A stretch of DNA of 64,000 nucleotides from Archivesica marissinica (GCA_014843695.1 CM026395.1:43882396-43946395); one strand, 5' to 3'; counted from the first letter of the stretch, positions 30,875-43,475 are shown. Notes: generated by a model not told the origin, from the sequence alone. A program made the numbers and translations.

Positions 30875-33800
30875 CTACAGCTGTATTTGATCCCATTTTT
30901 TATTATGAGTAGCAATTTTGTCCTTTATTATTGCAATATGTCTTTCTACTTCCTTTCGTTTCCGCAGGTAACAAACGAACACTTCAAACATAGGAGTTGT
31001 GTGGTTGAGTTTATTTTTGAAGATAAAGAATTTTGCTAAAATAATAATAAAATTCACTATCGACATTATTTGGTCTTTTGAGATATATTTATAACCAAAG
31101 CTTATATGTTGGTAGTTTAATGTTATATTAAAATTTTGACTTGCAAAGAACATATCTAGATGTGACCAAAAATGTTGTATATGAGGGCATTCCCAGAATA
31201 TATGTCGTAGGGTTTCCACTTGCATAGTACAGAAATCACATAGACTCGAGTCAACTAGATGTATTTGATGTAGAAATTTATTTGTTGGCAATATTCTTGT
31301 AACATATTTGTACTGGAATACCCTCAGTTTAGATTCTATTGTACTTTTAAATGGTGTTATGTAAATACTTTTCCAGTCCAAGTTTTCAAATTCACTATTC
31401 AATTTTTGTTCTGCTTTGTTTATTATGCTAGTATTGTGCTTTTCAAGATATTTTTTGTACAAATATTTGTTTGGTTTCTTTATCCTCATAATGTTGTTGA
31501 TGAGTAGATATGGTTGTATTTGTTGGCTTTCTAATTTAATATTGTTTTTCCATTGTTGGGGGATATTCGATAACAGTGAATACTGAAGAAAATCTTTATT
31601 TTCAATTCCGTACAAATTCTTAAATGTGTTAAAACTATAAAATTGTTCGTTATCAACATCGTATAAATGCTTAATTTTCGTAACTCCTTTGTCATACCAT
31701 GATTTATTGAATATGGTAGAATTTGAAATTTTTATCTTGGAATTGTTCCATATACTTTCGTTAGATACCATATTTATCTTTGGGTCATAGTTAATTTTTG
31801 CCCAACTTTCAATAACATCTTTTAGGAAGTTGTTTTTTATTTGCCTGTTTAAATCCTTGTAACAGATATTGCACTCAAAGAACATTTTACCACCAAATTT
31901 ATTAATTTCTTTAATGTAAATATCTTTCCAGTAACCATTGTTGTTTATTCCTGTATTTAAGATTCGCTTAACCCAATTAGCCTTTAGTGCGTTAACAAAC
32001 GATTTGACATCAATCATTTTTAAGCCTCCTTCTTTATAATCTCTTGTTATAATATTTCTGGCTATTTTATCGGGTTTTCCATCCCAAAGGAAGGAATATA
32101 AACATTTGGTTAATTCCGTGAAATATATGTCAGGAGGATTTTCAAGAACAGACAATGGGTATATTATTTTGGGTAGTGCATACGATTTTATTACTGTTAT
32201 TTTTCCGAGTAAACTAAGCTTATGTTTTTTCCACTTGTTCAAACATGAGAATAATTCACCTAGTTTTAGTTCAAAATTGAGCTTGCTTCGGTGTTCTTTC
32301 TGATTACTGAATATAATTCCTAACGTCATAGCCTGATTTGATGTCCATTTGAGTTGTTTCATTTTGCAAAATATCTTTTCCGTATTTCTTAAAGAGCCTA
32401 TTCGAAGTACTGTTGATTTGTGTGTGTTAAGTTTAAGACCTGATATTACGCTGAATTCATCGATGATCTTGATTAGAGTACCAAATGAGTTGTTAGAACC
32501 GTCTGTTATAAATGTTGCATCATCCGCAAACATGGAGTTCTTTATTTCTTTATCTGATAACATTATTCCTTTGATATTTTGTTCCTGTCTAACAGCTATA
32601 GATAATATTTCTATTGCTAGTATGAACAAGTAAGGGGAAAGGGGACAACCTTGGCGAACACCCCGTTCAATGTTGAAAAATGCTGACATATTACCGTTAT
32701 TTGTTATACACCCTTGTATATCATGATAAAAGACATGTACCCATTTTTTCATGGAATCTCCAAAGTTAAAATAATCCAGTGTTTTTAACAAGAATATATG
32801 ATCTAAGCTATCAAAAGCCTTTTCAAAGTCTGCGAAAAAAAGTAGTCCGGGTTTGTTATTATCATTAAGATTATCAATCACATCGTATATAAGCCTAATG
32901 TTTTCGCCAATATATCTTCCTTTAATAAATCCGGTTTGAGAGCTATGAATAATACTAGGAATCACACTTTTGATTCTGTTTGCAATTGCTTTTGTAGCTA
33001 TTTTATAGTCAATATTAAGAAGTGATATTGGTCTCCAATTCGTAAGAAGGGTTAGCTCCTTATCCTTCTTTGGGATAAGGTTTATGACACGTTGTCGTTG
33101 CAATTGTGTTAAGTTGCCATTTTCAGATGAGTAATTAATTGAATTAATATAGTAAGTTTTAATGTCTGGCCAAAATATTTTGTAAAATTCGGCTGTGATC
33201 AGAACCTGGACTTTTATTATTATTCATATTGTGTAAAGCTTTTGCACATTCATATTCTGTTAATTTACCGTCACAGGATTCCCTTTGTACATCATTAATT
33301 TTTTCAGTATTTTCAGGAACGAAATTATACTCCGATGTATTATAATTACTTCGCTTATACAATTTTTCATAAAATAATTTTGTTTCATTTAAAATAGCAT
33401 CGGCTTCATTTACCTCCCTATCATCAATTAATAGTCTAGATATTATTTTACTCTCATTTTGTTTCCTTTCCTTTCAAGATTAGAAAAATATTTACTGTTT
33501 CTATCCATTCCTTCTATATATTGTGATTTTGTTCTTAAATAATATCCTTCTGCTCTCTTAAGTGAGTATTGTTCAAGTTCTTCTTTTTTATTTTTAATAT
33601 TTTCAAGCAAGGTTTCATTCATTGGTGCGGTACTAAGTTGTTCTTCTAATGTGTCTATATCTTTAACTAACTGCTGTTCATGTTCTTGGCCCGTTCTCTT
33701 TTTATGGACAAAGTATTTAATAGTAGTGTTTCCTATTGAACCGTTGATCAATTCCCACAATGCATTGGGGTTTGTATCTACGTTTATTTCTGTTGTTTCA

Positions 33801-34600
33801 GTAATAGCGTCTTGTATTTTGTTTTGGTATAGGGTTTCCAGAAGAATAGAGTTATTTAATTTAAAATATCCTGTACCTCTAACTAGTTTATTTAAATCAA
33901 GCTTTAGAAACACTAACGAATGGTCTGATCTTATTCCCGTAGTAATTTTACATTCTTTTACACTATTTAGTATGTTTGTAGAGACAAGAAAAATGTCTAA
34001 CCTGCAAAAGATTGGAGGTTTACTATTAGAGTGCCAAGTAAATTTATTTAAATCTACATTTTTGACTCGCCATATATCTGTAAGTTGATAATTTTGCATT
34101 ATGCTGTTAAGTTTAGATCTACTGAGTTTCTTTGTGTCTATTCTTCCATTTTTTTTGTCCATTTCGATATTAAGAACTGTATTAAAATCTCCGCCTATAA
34201 TAAAGGTTTTTTCGTCATTGTGCGCTATAAATTGTTTGAGTACATTAAAGAAATTAATATCATCATTATTTGGTCCATATACGTTCAATAATGAAATATC
34301 AGTATCATTTATTTTAACATTTAAGCATTGGAGACGACCTTCTACAAGTTCACTATATTCGTAAGATAAAATCGAGTTTGATAATAAAATGCCAATTCCT
34401 TTGCTATTCGAACTGTCTCCACTTAGAAACATTTTCGATCCCCATTCCTTTTCCCAAATTCCAATAGACGTTTTTGTGCAATGCAATTCTTGTAATAGAC
34501 ATATATCATACTTACTTTCTCTTAACCAATTAAATATGTGTTTCCGTTTTTTTATTTCGCCTAATCCCCTTACATTAAAAGAACATATTTTATTCACCAT
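30875..34600 (-). pseudogene. LINE ORF2: endonuclease-reverse transcriptase, frameshifted
   Basis: 34600-33443 encodes an AP-type endonuclease (CSFNVRGLG at the start, LLQELH, GGDFNTVL, IRSDHSLV). 33362-33159 continues the linker (NNNKSPGSD) in another frame. 33103-30875 is the reverse transcriptase and C-terminus (NWRPISLLN, FADFEKAFDSLDH, GVRQGCPLSP, catalytic FADDA, then LCDFCTMQVETLRHIFWECP as the Cys/His motif). At least two frameshifts (near 33440 and 33200) break it. Related to, but clearly different from, the copy at 60927-63359. Confidence 0.92.
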
Positions 34601-35768
34601 AATAGTTTAAGCAATAGTAGTCACACTGCAATATAAATGACATGGATGCACTAACATGGAAGTGTAAAGAGGACAGATTCTCCGGATATGAAAAGGAAGG
34701 TACATGCATAGTATTTGTAAAGGAGAGATCGAAAGACCAAATGAAACTAAAAATTACAGTTTCCATTTGGAGAGAAGAACATATATACCGTTTGGATCAG
34801 CAATGTAGAGCACGTATTGTGCATTTATAGAATCAATATAAATATTATCATAAATTTAATGGTATCAATATCACACATATTGATATACGTATGATGTCAC
34901 AAAATAGTTTAAAACTTCAAACAACATGCTCGTGCAATTGGTAATGTAATTTTACTACAGTACCTGCTTTTTTGTTATTAGTGTAAATGTGTTTTTATCC
35001 TATGAGGAATAATGTAATTTTACAAATACAATATACGTACAAAAGATAAACAAATATATGTGCATACACGCCTAACCACGTCTTCCCTTATTGCAATCCG
35101 GCACAACAAACCATACCCACAACGGGGATAGATCGAAAAACAGTACAGCACGGGGATATGCACTACCCCTAAACACAATTCTAGACTTGCCCCTTCAGTT
35201 ATGTCTAGCGATCTCAGTAATCCGCCGCATCAGCCCCGTAGCAAGGACAATGTGTTGTGTCTTATTGCAGAGGGCGCACATACCCATATGTCACGTTCCT
35301 TCAGACGAAAAAACGAAACCATGAGGAAGCTAGAATGGTCATTTGTCTATAATTAACTAACAACATTATCGATTCCAATATGAATCACACTCCTTCTTCC
35401 ATAGTAAACCTTCTCACTTGAAGGATTCACTTGTAACAATGAGTGTTAATTTTGAAACTATCTTTCATAGCAAATTTACACATTACTTCTTAATGTATCT
35501 CTTAATTTGAGGAACGCTTACTACTGTCGTAATTATTACATTAAATCAAATACTATTATTACTAAGCAATACATACATTTCCTAAGTACCAAACAATAAT
35601 ATGCAGACACACGCACACGTTCAATGGTATAATATGTTTTGACATATTTATATATCTTTGGTGAACAAATGGCACAGACACTTTTATTCTACATAATATT
35701 ATGTTAAAGTTAGTGACTGTTGTATTCAGTACAACTTTTATTAACATGATTCTATTACATAGTTGTAA

Positions 35769-35799
<31 letters not shown>

Positions 35800-36435
35800 A
35801 TTTCAGATTAGGTTCGATCGGCATTATGATGCGACCCATCCACTAACACATATGCGAACGATGTAGTTTTATTTAAAGTCGCCACCACATAAATGCATAC
35901 ACATATTATTATTGAATTGTCACGTTTATTGCAAATCTTAAAGTATATCAATTATGATTCGGTCATCAAATGGAGGGAAAAGTAAAAACTATATTTCGTA
36001 TGTAAAAACAGTCCAAGTGCCACCCCTAGAAAACCACTATTTACCAATATATTTTTGATTTTGTAAATATAATATATAAAAAGGGAGGTAATTTACAAAT
36101 AATAATGTTTTTATAGCAAAAACAGTTAATGTGTGCGTAGGTCATAAAACATCAAGAGAATTTAATAAAAGATCGAACTCGGTGTTGGTGATACATGTAA
36201 AACAACAACAAATTTCATAAGAAATCACCATTAGGGATGCATAAAAAAAGAATTTTAACCATGAATAACAGGTTTAACTAAACACAACTTATTTATAATA
36301 ACACATGGGCGTGTTTTTACTTGCTATAGATAAAAGTTATAATGGTAACGCAACTCGATGCGCACAACAAATGTTTATTTGACGATAGTGGTCCGCTAAC
36401 AGTTTATTTAAATTATATTGGGTTCCACGGTGCAT
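34601..36435. other. Non-coding stretch between LINE ORF1 and ORF2
   Basis: AT-rich, holds a (TTG)n run at about 35767-35800. No reverse transcriptase, SINE or exon recognised on either strand. Either a long inter-ORF region, an insertion, or a boundary between two LINE copies. Confidence 0.45.
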
Positions 36436-37495
36436 CTATGGTGTCTGTCGTTTTGATGACTCTCTCTGTGTCTGTACGGCAGCCTTTTCCGGCCATGGCA
36501 TATTTAACCATGATGCGTAGTCGTTATAGCGTATTTGTTTTGTAACAAAGGTTTCTCCCTTGTTGCCAACACCGTTCACGATAAATTTGGCGAATAATGT
36601 TCCCTCAAAAGACTAGCATTTAGCAATGCGTTCTCGATCCTTATGTCTAAGTGATGCAAGCACTAAATTGTTAATTGATGTAAGATCTTCGTTGACGTAT
36701 ATCCAACACCTAGCGTCTCTGAGCATACCTATTATACTCATCACATCCATTTTGATTTGCCGTTGTACAAATCTGACAATGACAGGCCTGTTTTTATTTG
36801 GATAATGTTTTCCCAGTCTATGGGCTATATCGATGTCGCACATAGATAACTTGAATTTCATGCGGTCGTTTAGCATACCCAGTACCTGCTTGGTTGTTTC
36901 TGCTGATGTCTGTCTATCAGCATCATGTGTTAACCCTGTTATCCGTACATTATTTCTTCTGCCATATTGTTCAAGATCATTTATATGTTCTTTCAATTTG
37001 TCATTTTCCAATTGCAGACTTGATCTTAGAAGTTGATGTTTTTCCTCTAATGCTTCAGTTTCATTTTTGTGTGTGCTCAGCTCTTTCTTTAAATGATCAT
37101 TTAATACCATTTTGTCGTGCATTTCGCCTTCAAGAATCCCTATTCTATTTATAACAGAGCTGAGAAAAGCTTCTTTCATTTCGTTTACAGTGTCCTGTAT
37201 TATATTCTTAATAAAGGACATATCATTTTTGGTTAATACAGAACTGAGTTGTTTACTAATTTCTTCTAGTTTTTGCTCAATTTTGTTGTCTTTGTCTATT
37301 GTTGACTCATCGACACGATGTTCTGTCAATTCAATCTTGTTTTGTTTTTTTCTTTTTCTGTTTATTATTGGTTTTCCTATTTTCACTCTCTAACGTATGT
37401 GAGTCTACAGGGATGTCTTCATGTAACTGGCTAGAGTCTAATTCACTGCCTGTAGATGATCTTTTCCGTTTTTCAGAACTCATTGTGCTAGACAT
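36436..37495 (-). pseudogene. LINE ORF1: coiled coil plus RRM/C-terminal domain, broken
   Basis: ATG at 37495 begins MSSTMSSEKRKRSS; a frameshift in the A-rich run near 37340 moves to the frame that is open to 36616. A heptad-like coiled coil (LEEISKQLSS... to LEEKHQLLRSS...) is followed by LEQYGRRNNVRITGL, IDIAHRLGKHYPNKNRPVIV and IYVNEDLTSINNLVL, the pattern of L1-type ORF1 RNA-binding domains. A TAG at 36613-36615 interrupts; the same frame continues 58 codons (FEGTLFAKF..., YNDYASWLNMPWP) to 36436. Confidence 0.85.
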
Positions 37496-37540
37496 GATTC
37501 CTTAATAATAGATATACTGTTGATCGTATAATGGATGATC

Positions 37541-38135
37541 TCTGATCACTGTATCGCTATTTATATCTCTGAACACTGTATCGCTATTTATATCTCTGAT
37601 CACTGTATCGCTATTTATATCTCTGATCACTGTATCGCTATTTATATCTCTGATCACTGTATCGCTATTTATATCTCTGATCACTGTATCGCTATTTATA
37701 TCTCTGATCACTGTATCGCTATTTATATCTCTGATCACTGTATCGCTATTTATATCTCTGATCACTGTATCGCTATTTATATCTCTGATCACTGTATCGC
37801 TATTTATATCTCTGATCACTGTATCGCTATTTATATCTCTGATCACTGTATCGCTATTTATATCTCTGATCACTGTATCGCTATTTATATCTCTGATCAC
37901 TGTATCGCTATTTATATCTCTGATCACTGTATCGCTATTTATATCTCTGATCACTGTATCGCTATTTATATCTCTGATCACTGTATCGCTATTTATATCT
38001 CTGATCACTGTATCGCTATTTATATCTCTGATCACTGTATCGCTATTTATATCTCTGATCACTGTATCGCTATTTATATCTCTGATCACTGTATCGCTAT
38101 TTATATCTCTGATCACTGTATCGCTATTTATATCA
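37541..38135. repeat. 27-bp array, 22 units
   Basis: Near-perfect units tgatcactgtatcgctattt + atatctc. Because 27 is a multiple of three and no unit carries a stop in some frames, both strands show long open frames (9-residue repeats); I consider them non-coding. The array begins 46 bp upstream of the LINE ORF1 start. Confidence 0.95.
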
Positions 38136-38226
38136 CTGACCGGTTTCCCTGATGTATTATGACAGCATCTTTTTTGTAAATTGTGACAGACACAGAATAT
38201 GACTTTAAATAAACCGGAAGTGGTAT

Positions 38227-38460
38227 TCGTGATAGCGCTGTGGTAGGGCGTTCGCTTCAGGTGCGAAAAGCCCGGAGTTCGCGCCCAGCTGTGGCCGTTA
38301 CGATTGGCACGTGCCCGTCGGCAAAGCATTTACATTCCGCATTGCCTCTTCTGTCTCCCTCGTGGCGATGGATTCCATCAGGAATGGGCCATCGAGAGTG
38401 ATTAATATAAGTTGTAAGAACTTGTTTCGCAATCGAGCTCAAATAAATTTGCATAAACTA
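38227..38460 (+). mobile_element. SINE C
   Basis: cgtgatagcgctgtggtagg head, body ggcgatggattccatcagga, tail gtttcgcaatcgagctcaaa. Full length, moderately diverged. Confidence 0.88.
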
Positions 38461-38791
38461 ATAAACCGGAAGTTAATGAAATTGGACTTCCGGAAAACGA
38501 AACATAAAAATGGAACAATAGCATTGGTGGCGTGTGTGTGGCTAGCTATTACCAGACAACAGGGTGTCTCTCACATTATTTTCCGAATACTGAATATATA
38601 AATATAAACACTGGTTTATTGTGTATTGTAGACCATAGGTGAATACATTACATACAGTGGCGCTGCAATCTTTTTCTATAGCTGGCTCCACAACATGTAG
38701 TGGTATGTTTTACTGGCTATACTCTGTTAGAAACTGCGGGGTATCTCTGTGCAGTGTATTGGTTTTGTGCACTGTGTTGATTTGGTGCAGT
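38461..38791. other. Intron 7 spacer, nothing recognised
   Basis: No motif or repeat apart from short gtgcagtgt phrases near 38750-38795. Confidence 0.4.
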
Positions 38792-39445
38792 GTGTACAAC
38801 ATACTGTCCTGTTTATTTAGTCAGGAGAGCTGTCAGGCTGACTAGCGGCGTACCACATACTGTCCTGTTTATTTAGTCGGGAGAGATGTCAGACTGACTA
38901 GCCGGTGTACCACATACTGTCCTGTTTATTTAGTCGGGAGAGCTGTCAGGCTGACTAGCGGCGTACCACATACTGTCCTGTTTATTTAGTCAGGAGAGCT
39001 GTCAGGCTGACTAGCCGGTGTACCACATACTGTCCTGTTTATTTAGTCGGGAGAGCTGTCAGGCTGACTAGCCGGTGTACCACATACTGTCCTGTTTATT
39101 TAGTCGGGAGAGCTGTCAGGCTGACTAGCCGGTGTACCACATACTGTCCTGTTTATTTAGTCGGGAGAGCTGTCAGGCTGACTAGCCGGTGTACCACATA
39201 CTGTCCTGTTTATTTAGTCGGGAGAGCTGTCAGGCTGACTAGCCGGTGTACCACATACTGTCCTGTGTATTTAGTCGGGAGAGCTGTCAGGCTGACTAGC
39301 CGGTGTACCACATACTGCCCTCTTTGGTCAGTCTGGAGAGCTGTCAGGCTGACTAGCCGGTGTACCACATACTGCCCTGCTTGGTCAGTCGGGATAGATG
39401 TCAGACTGGCAACTGGTATACAACACACTACCCTTTTTGTTAGAA
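38792..39445. repeat. 57-bp array, about 11 units
   Basis: Units of gtcctgtttatttagtcggg + agagctgtcaggctgactag + ccggtgtaccacatact. The last two units on the right diverge (ttggtcagtc). Multiple of three, giving spurious open frames. It ends about 118 bp from SDR exon 7. Confidence 0.95.
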
Positions 39446-39563
39446 GGGAGATCATTTCCCCCACATAATGTGTAAGATTAAATAATTTGCCACGAACTGT
39501 CAACTCTCGCTAAGAAAACAGTACCATTACAACATTAAATCTGGTGGATATCTTGGAACATAC

Positions 39564-39617
39564 CTGTTCTATTGTTACCGGCTTTTTCGTCGGGAAGGCC
39601 TCTGCATAGAACTCATT
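39564..39617 (-). CDS. HBDH-like SDR exon 7
   Basis: Eighteen codons, residues 216-233, NEFYAEAFPTKKPVTIEQ, matching the ...KQPTK(R/K)xVTxEx segment of HBDHs before the last helix. Acceptor attttag, donor GTATGT, both phase 0. Confidence 0.9.
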
Positions 39618-39762
39618 CTAAAATTACATAAATCACCATATACAACCGGATACAGTCCGATATAGCCCGATACAACCGTATATAACACGATACAACCGTA
39701 TATAACACGATCCAACCAGATATAATAAAATATGATCCAATACAATGTGTGTGGCAACCGTG

Positions 39763-40332
39763 GGCCAACACTACAAGAACTCCAGTGGCCAACACTACAA
39801 GAACTCCAGTGGCCAACACTACAATAACTCCAGTGGCCAACACTACAAGAACTCCAGTGGCCAACACTACAAAAACTCCAGTGGCCAACACTACAAGAAC
39901 TCCAGTGGCCAACACTACAAGAACTCCAGTGGCCAACACTACAAGAACTCCAGTGGCCAACACTACCAGAACTCCAGTGGCCAACACTACAAGAACTCCA
40001 GTGGCCAACACTACAAGAACTCCAGTGGCCAACACTACCAGAACTCCAGTGGCCAACACTACAAGAACTCCAGTGGCCAACACTACAAGAACTCCAGTGA
40101 CCAGCACTACCAGAACTCCAGTGGCCAACACTATAAGAACTTCAGTGGCCAACACTACAAGAACTCTAGTGGCCAACACTAACAGAACTCCAGTGGCCAA
40201 CACTACAAGAACTTCAGTGGCCAACACTACAAGAACTTCAGTGGCCAACACTACAAGAACTCCAGTGGCCAACACTACAAGAACTCCAGTGGCCAACACT
40301 ACAAGAACTCCAGTGGCCAACACTACAAGAAC
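39763..40332. repeat. 24-bp array, about 24 units
   Basis: Unit ggccaacactacaagaactc + cagt. Multiple of three: open in several frames on both strands (e.g. a 276-codon minus frame of VLVVLATG repeats), which I treat as artefact. In SDR intron 6. Confidence 0.95.
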
Positions 40333-41128
40333 GCGGAGCACAGACCAAGGTTCTGTTAGAGGCCATTCTTCCCCTACACCATTGTACTTTGGAACAGCCT
40401 CCCTCAGAGAGTCGTAAGCTCCACCAACAACCAACAGTTTCAAGAGGGAAATGCAACCAGTTACACTCCGTAAAGGAAAGTTAAAGGAAGTTCATCAAAT
40501 TAATTTATGTGAACACACTATGAATTTAGCCTGCACTAATTGATGTCATTCTAAGTTAAAGGAAGTTCATCAAATTAATTTGTGTGAACACACTATGAAT
40601 TTAGCCAGCACCAATTTGTTGTATACAAGCAAGTATCAACATACACACTTTAATTAGGTTTGTTGTGATTTGCTTGTGGGATTACAGTGTACAGCTTAGA
40701 CGGCGCAAGCTACAATGATACGTTCCAGCTGTGTTAGCTAGAAGAACGAAGAACACACCAGAGGTCTCTCTCCTCTGCTCTCCTCTCCTCCCGTCTCCTC
40801 TCCTCTCCTCCCCTCTCCTCTCCTCTCCTCTCCAAACAAAGACAAGCATACCAACAAAGACCATCTTGTGAACACAGACGATCTCCGACGACCAAAGACT
40901 ATCGTACGAAACAAAGACACGCTCTTTTTCTTATCCTAGTGGTTGTCCTTGTTCACATGCTTGACCATGTGTGAATTAGAGATTCTAAGGTAATAGGAAA
41001 GTGGTAACCATATAAGTAAGCTGCTGCCTCCTCAAGCATACATACTAGTATGTAACAAAGAAAGAAATATTCTTTAAATTAAGAGAGTTTATAAATGTAT
41101 ATACACATGTCATATTAATGCAGCATAC
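40333..41128. other. Intron 6 remainder: small repeats
   Basis: Two-copy direct repeat of about 68 bp (taaaggaagttcatcaaatt... at 40481 and 40556), a pyrimidine tract (tctcctctcctcc)n at 40770-40832; otherwise unremarkable. Confidence 0.6.
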
Positions 41129-41190
41129 CCTTTTCTCATCAAACGTCTTCGATTCCTGTTCAGCCCAATTACAAATCTGCTTCTTAAGAA
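41129..41190 (-). CDS. HBDH-like SDR exon 6
   Basis: Completes Leu195 then LKKQICNWAEQESKTFDEKR (196-215). Gln199 in the L-x-K-Q-I motif matches the substrate-binding Gln196 of the P. fragi enzyme. Enters phase 1, leaves phase 0; acceptor attttcag, donor GTATGC. Confidence 0.9.
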
Positions 41191-41351
41191 CTGAAAAATA
41201 TAATGTTACCAACAGGGTTAAAACTTGCTGAAGCACATGGTAACGTAACGCCGTCATTACATCCATCTAGCCTTCCAGCGGCATCTGTAGTTTCGGTATT
41301 CAATGTTTATATTTTGTTGTTACATAACCTGTTACCTGACGTAAATAAAAA

Positions 41352-41391
41352 ATTGTTGTTGTTGTTTTGTTGTTGTTGTTGTTGTTGTTGT
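41352..41391. repeat. (GTT)n microsatellite
   Basis: Imperfect trinucleotide run near the 3' end of intron 5. Confidence 0.9.
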
Positions 41392-41564
41392 TCACGTAAA
41401 ATTAGACTGTACCACACTGTCGATAAAGTCACCTTTCGTAAGGTTGTATACACGTAAACAGGCAGCAGTGGGTGTAGTCCCAATAACTAATATAGTTCAT
41501 TTTTCTTTTTGGTAAAAATGTATTTTCATGACAGGCAGTGTATAGTTTTTGTGTTCTTTGAGAA

Positions 41565-41770
41565 ATTGTATACCACTGTAACATATCATAACTGATGGTC
41601 ACGGGTTCGCGCCCCGCTAAGGCCGTGTCTCTCTATATGAAAATTTCGGCAATTTCTTACGGATGTTGGTGCACCAAGTACTGGTTAACCGCTGGAGCCT
41701 GTCCAGGAAAGGTGTTGTTAGGTAAACTGCCCGTCGCTCATATGGGCAATCGGTAGTGACGATAAATGAA
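41565..41770 (+). mobile_element. Chimeric SINE: D body joined to B tail
   Basis: Family D from accactgtaacatatcata to gttaggtaaactgccc, then directly cgtcgctcatatgggcaatcggtagtgacgataaatga, which is the family B tail. The tRNA head is truncated. Confidence 0.8.
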
Positions 41771-41790
41771 CTTTTAAAGAAATCAAATAC

Positions 41791-41914
41791 ATTGTTTGTT
41801 TGTTTGTTTGTTTGTTTGTGTGTTTGTTTGTTTGTTTGTTTGTTTGTTTGTTTGTTTGTTTGTTTGTTTGTTTGTTTGTTTGTTTGTTTGTTTGTTTGTT
41901 TGTTTGTTTGTTTG
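41791..41914. repeat. (TTTG)n microsatellite
   Basis: About 31 copies, one interruption (gtgtg at 41818). Lies between a plus and a minus SINE D. Confidence 0.95.
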
Positions 41915-42106
41915 TTAATTTACCTAACCACACCTTTCCTGGGCAGACTCCAGCCGTTAACCAGTATTTGGTGCACCAACCTCCATAGGAAACTTGTTTC
42001 ATATAAATGAGACATGGCCTGAGCTGGGCTCGAACCTGTGACCATCAGTGATGCTAGATTACAGTGGTATAAAAGTCAGCGACCGTAACAATTCGACCAC
42101 GGAGGT
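41915..42106 (-). mobile_element. SINE D
   Basis: Left end acctaaccacacctttcctg, right end the reversed head (gggctcgaacctgtgaccat, cgaccacggagg). Confidence 0.85.
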
Positions 42107-42445
42107 GAACCACACATGATCATTTTGAACGTTGTCATCGTTTATACAATTTCGATGTCCAATTATACCTATCAAGTTCGTGAAAATTGAAACAGCGAAC
42201 TGCTGATGCTACTGTTTTGATATCTTTGAAAGTTTATGAAAACGATCAAATTTGCAATGTTATTTCCATAACCCAGATAATGTGGTTCGTGGATAGGTGG
42301 GGCATATCGAGAAATAGCGACCGTATCCGATTTCAAATGACCGGAAACTATCAATGTTTTTGATATGTGTGACATCACAAATGATGTCATTATTGGGGGC
42401 GTGGTATTGTCATAATAGTGGAGCAAGAGAAGTATCCCAATGGCG
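42107..42445. other. Intron 5 spacer, nothing recognised
   Basis: No repeat or exon identified. Confidence 0.4.
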
Positions 42446-42722
42446 TATATGTAGTCCAGTGGTAACACGTTGGACTGGTAATCCAGGTTCGAGCCCCCGT
42501 CTGACCTTAATAACATTAACAGTCTTTCAGATGGGACTTTAAGCCGAGGTCTCGTGTCGGTGCTTTACACCGTGCACGTAAAAGAACCAGAGGAGATTCT
42601 GGAAACGATATCTGTCTGTATCATTGCACTATCCTCCAAAATCTAAAATTACTAATCACTCCAGGAGGCGTCGCTCATTTGGGCAACCGGTAGCGACGAT
42701 AAATAAACGTAAAACACACACA
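42446..42722 (+). mobile_element. SINE B
   Basis: gtagtccagtggtaacacgt, ctggtaatccaggttcgagc head; standard core and cgataaataaacgtaaaaca tail. Slightly shortened head. Confidence 0.88.
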
Positions 42723-42847
42723 CATATACACACACAACAGCGCACTATTGCGGAAACATATCTGCGTACGTTCAACCAGTCGTGTGCATTACGACCCCCG
42801 TGTTTATAAATCATATGAAAACAATAAATTGCTGAATCATATCTTAC

Positions 42848-42920
42848 GGTCAGTTTCGACGTACCCCGGGCAAATAGCGTTACAAGTTATACCAAACTCT
42901 GCTACCTCTAATGCTGTACC
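42848..42920 (-). CDS. HBDH-like SDR exon 5
   Basis: Residues 171-194, GTALEVAEFGITCNAICPGY then VETD; the G-I-T-C-N-x-I-C-P-G motif forms the beta-strand and Pro-Gly turn next to the NAD nicotinamide. Enters phase 0, leaves phase 1 (donor GTAAGA). Confidence 0.92.
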
Positions 42921-43154
42921 CTGCAAGCAACATTAAACAGTTAATATACACGATAATGTATAATTATGCGTGTGTATACCATATATATTTATATTATAGA
43001 GCATGTATACTAATTCCTATTTGGAATGAACACTTGAAATAGAACTAATCAGAAACTGCATATAAAAGTGAATTTTCTCTCAAAATATCCGAATGAAGTA
43101 TAATTGTGTAGTGCTCAACACATTTACATTTTGATCAAGACGTTAGTACAATTT

Positions 43155-43475
43155 TAGATCGTTTATCACGACTATACGATGCTTTTAGTACGACTTTACT
43201 ACACTTTTAATACGACTTTATTGCACTTTTAGTACGACTTTATTACCCTTTTAGTACGACTTTATTACACTTTTAGTACGACTTTACGATGCTTTTAGTA
43301 CGACTTTACCACACTTTTAGTACGACTTTACTACACTTTTAGTACGATTTTATTACACGTTTAGTACGACTTTATTACACTTTTAGTACGACTTTACTAC
43401 GCGTTTAGTACGACTTTACTACGCTTTTAGTACGACTTTACTACGCTTTTAGTACGACTATGCTACACTTTTAGT
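43155..43475. repeat. 22-bp array, about 14 units
   Basis: Unit ttttagtacgactttactac + ac with small variants. In SDR intron 4. The neighbouring 42921-43154 and 43476-43612 are unremarkable. Confidence 0.92.

Larger units (their letters stand above)
30570..37500 (-). mobile_element. L1/Tx1-like LINE in the last intron of the SDR gene
   Basis: Minus-strand non-LTR retrotransposon in the same orientation as the host gene: ORF1-like frame 37495-36436, ORF2 (endonuclease, reverse transcriptase, C-terminal Cys/His motif) 34600-30875, A-rich 3' end at 30570-30600. Several frameshifts and stops show it is inactive. A 1.8-kb stretch without coding sequence between the ORFs is unexpected, so this could be two insertions. 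Confidence 0.75.

Noticed and set aside
35091..35324. Small plus-strand frame between LINE ORFs
   Set aside because: No motif, AT-rich context, nothing supporting translation.
37502..38329. 275-codon minus frame with 9-residue repeats
   Set aside because: 27-bp array in an intron; no start context, no homology, equal openness on the other strand.
39613..40443. Val/Leu/Ala repeat protein resembling a membrane protein
   Set aside because: 24-bp intronic array; it overlaps real SDR exon 7 sequence in another frame.
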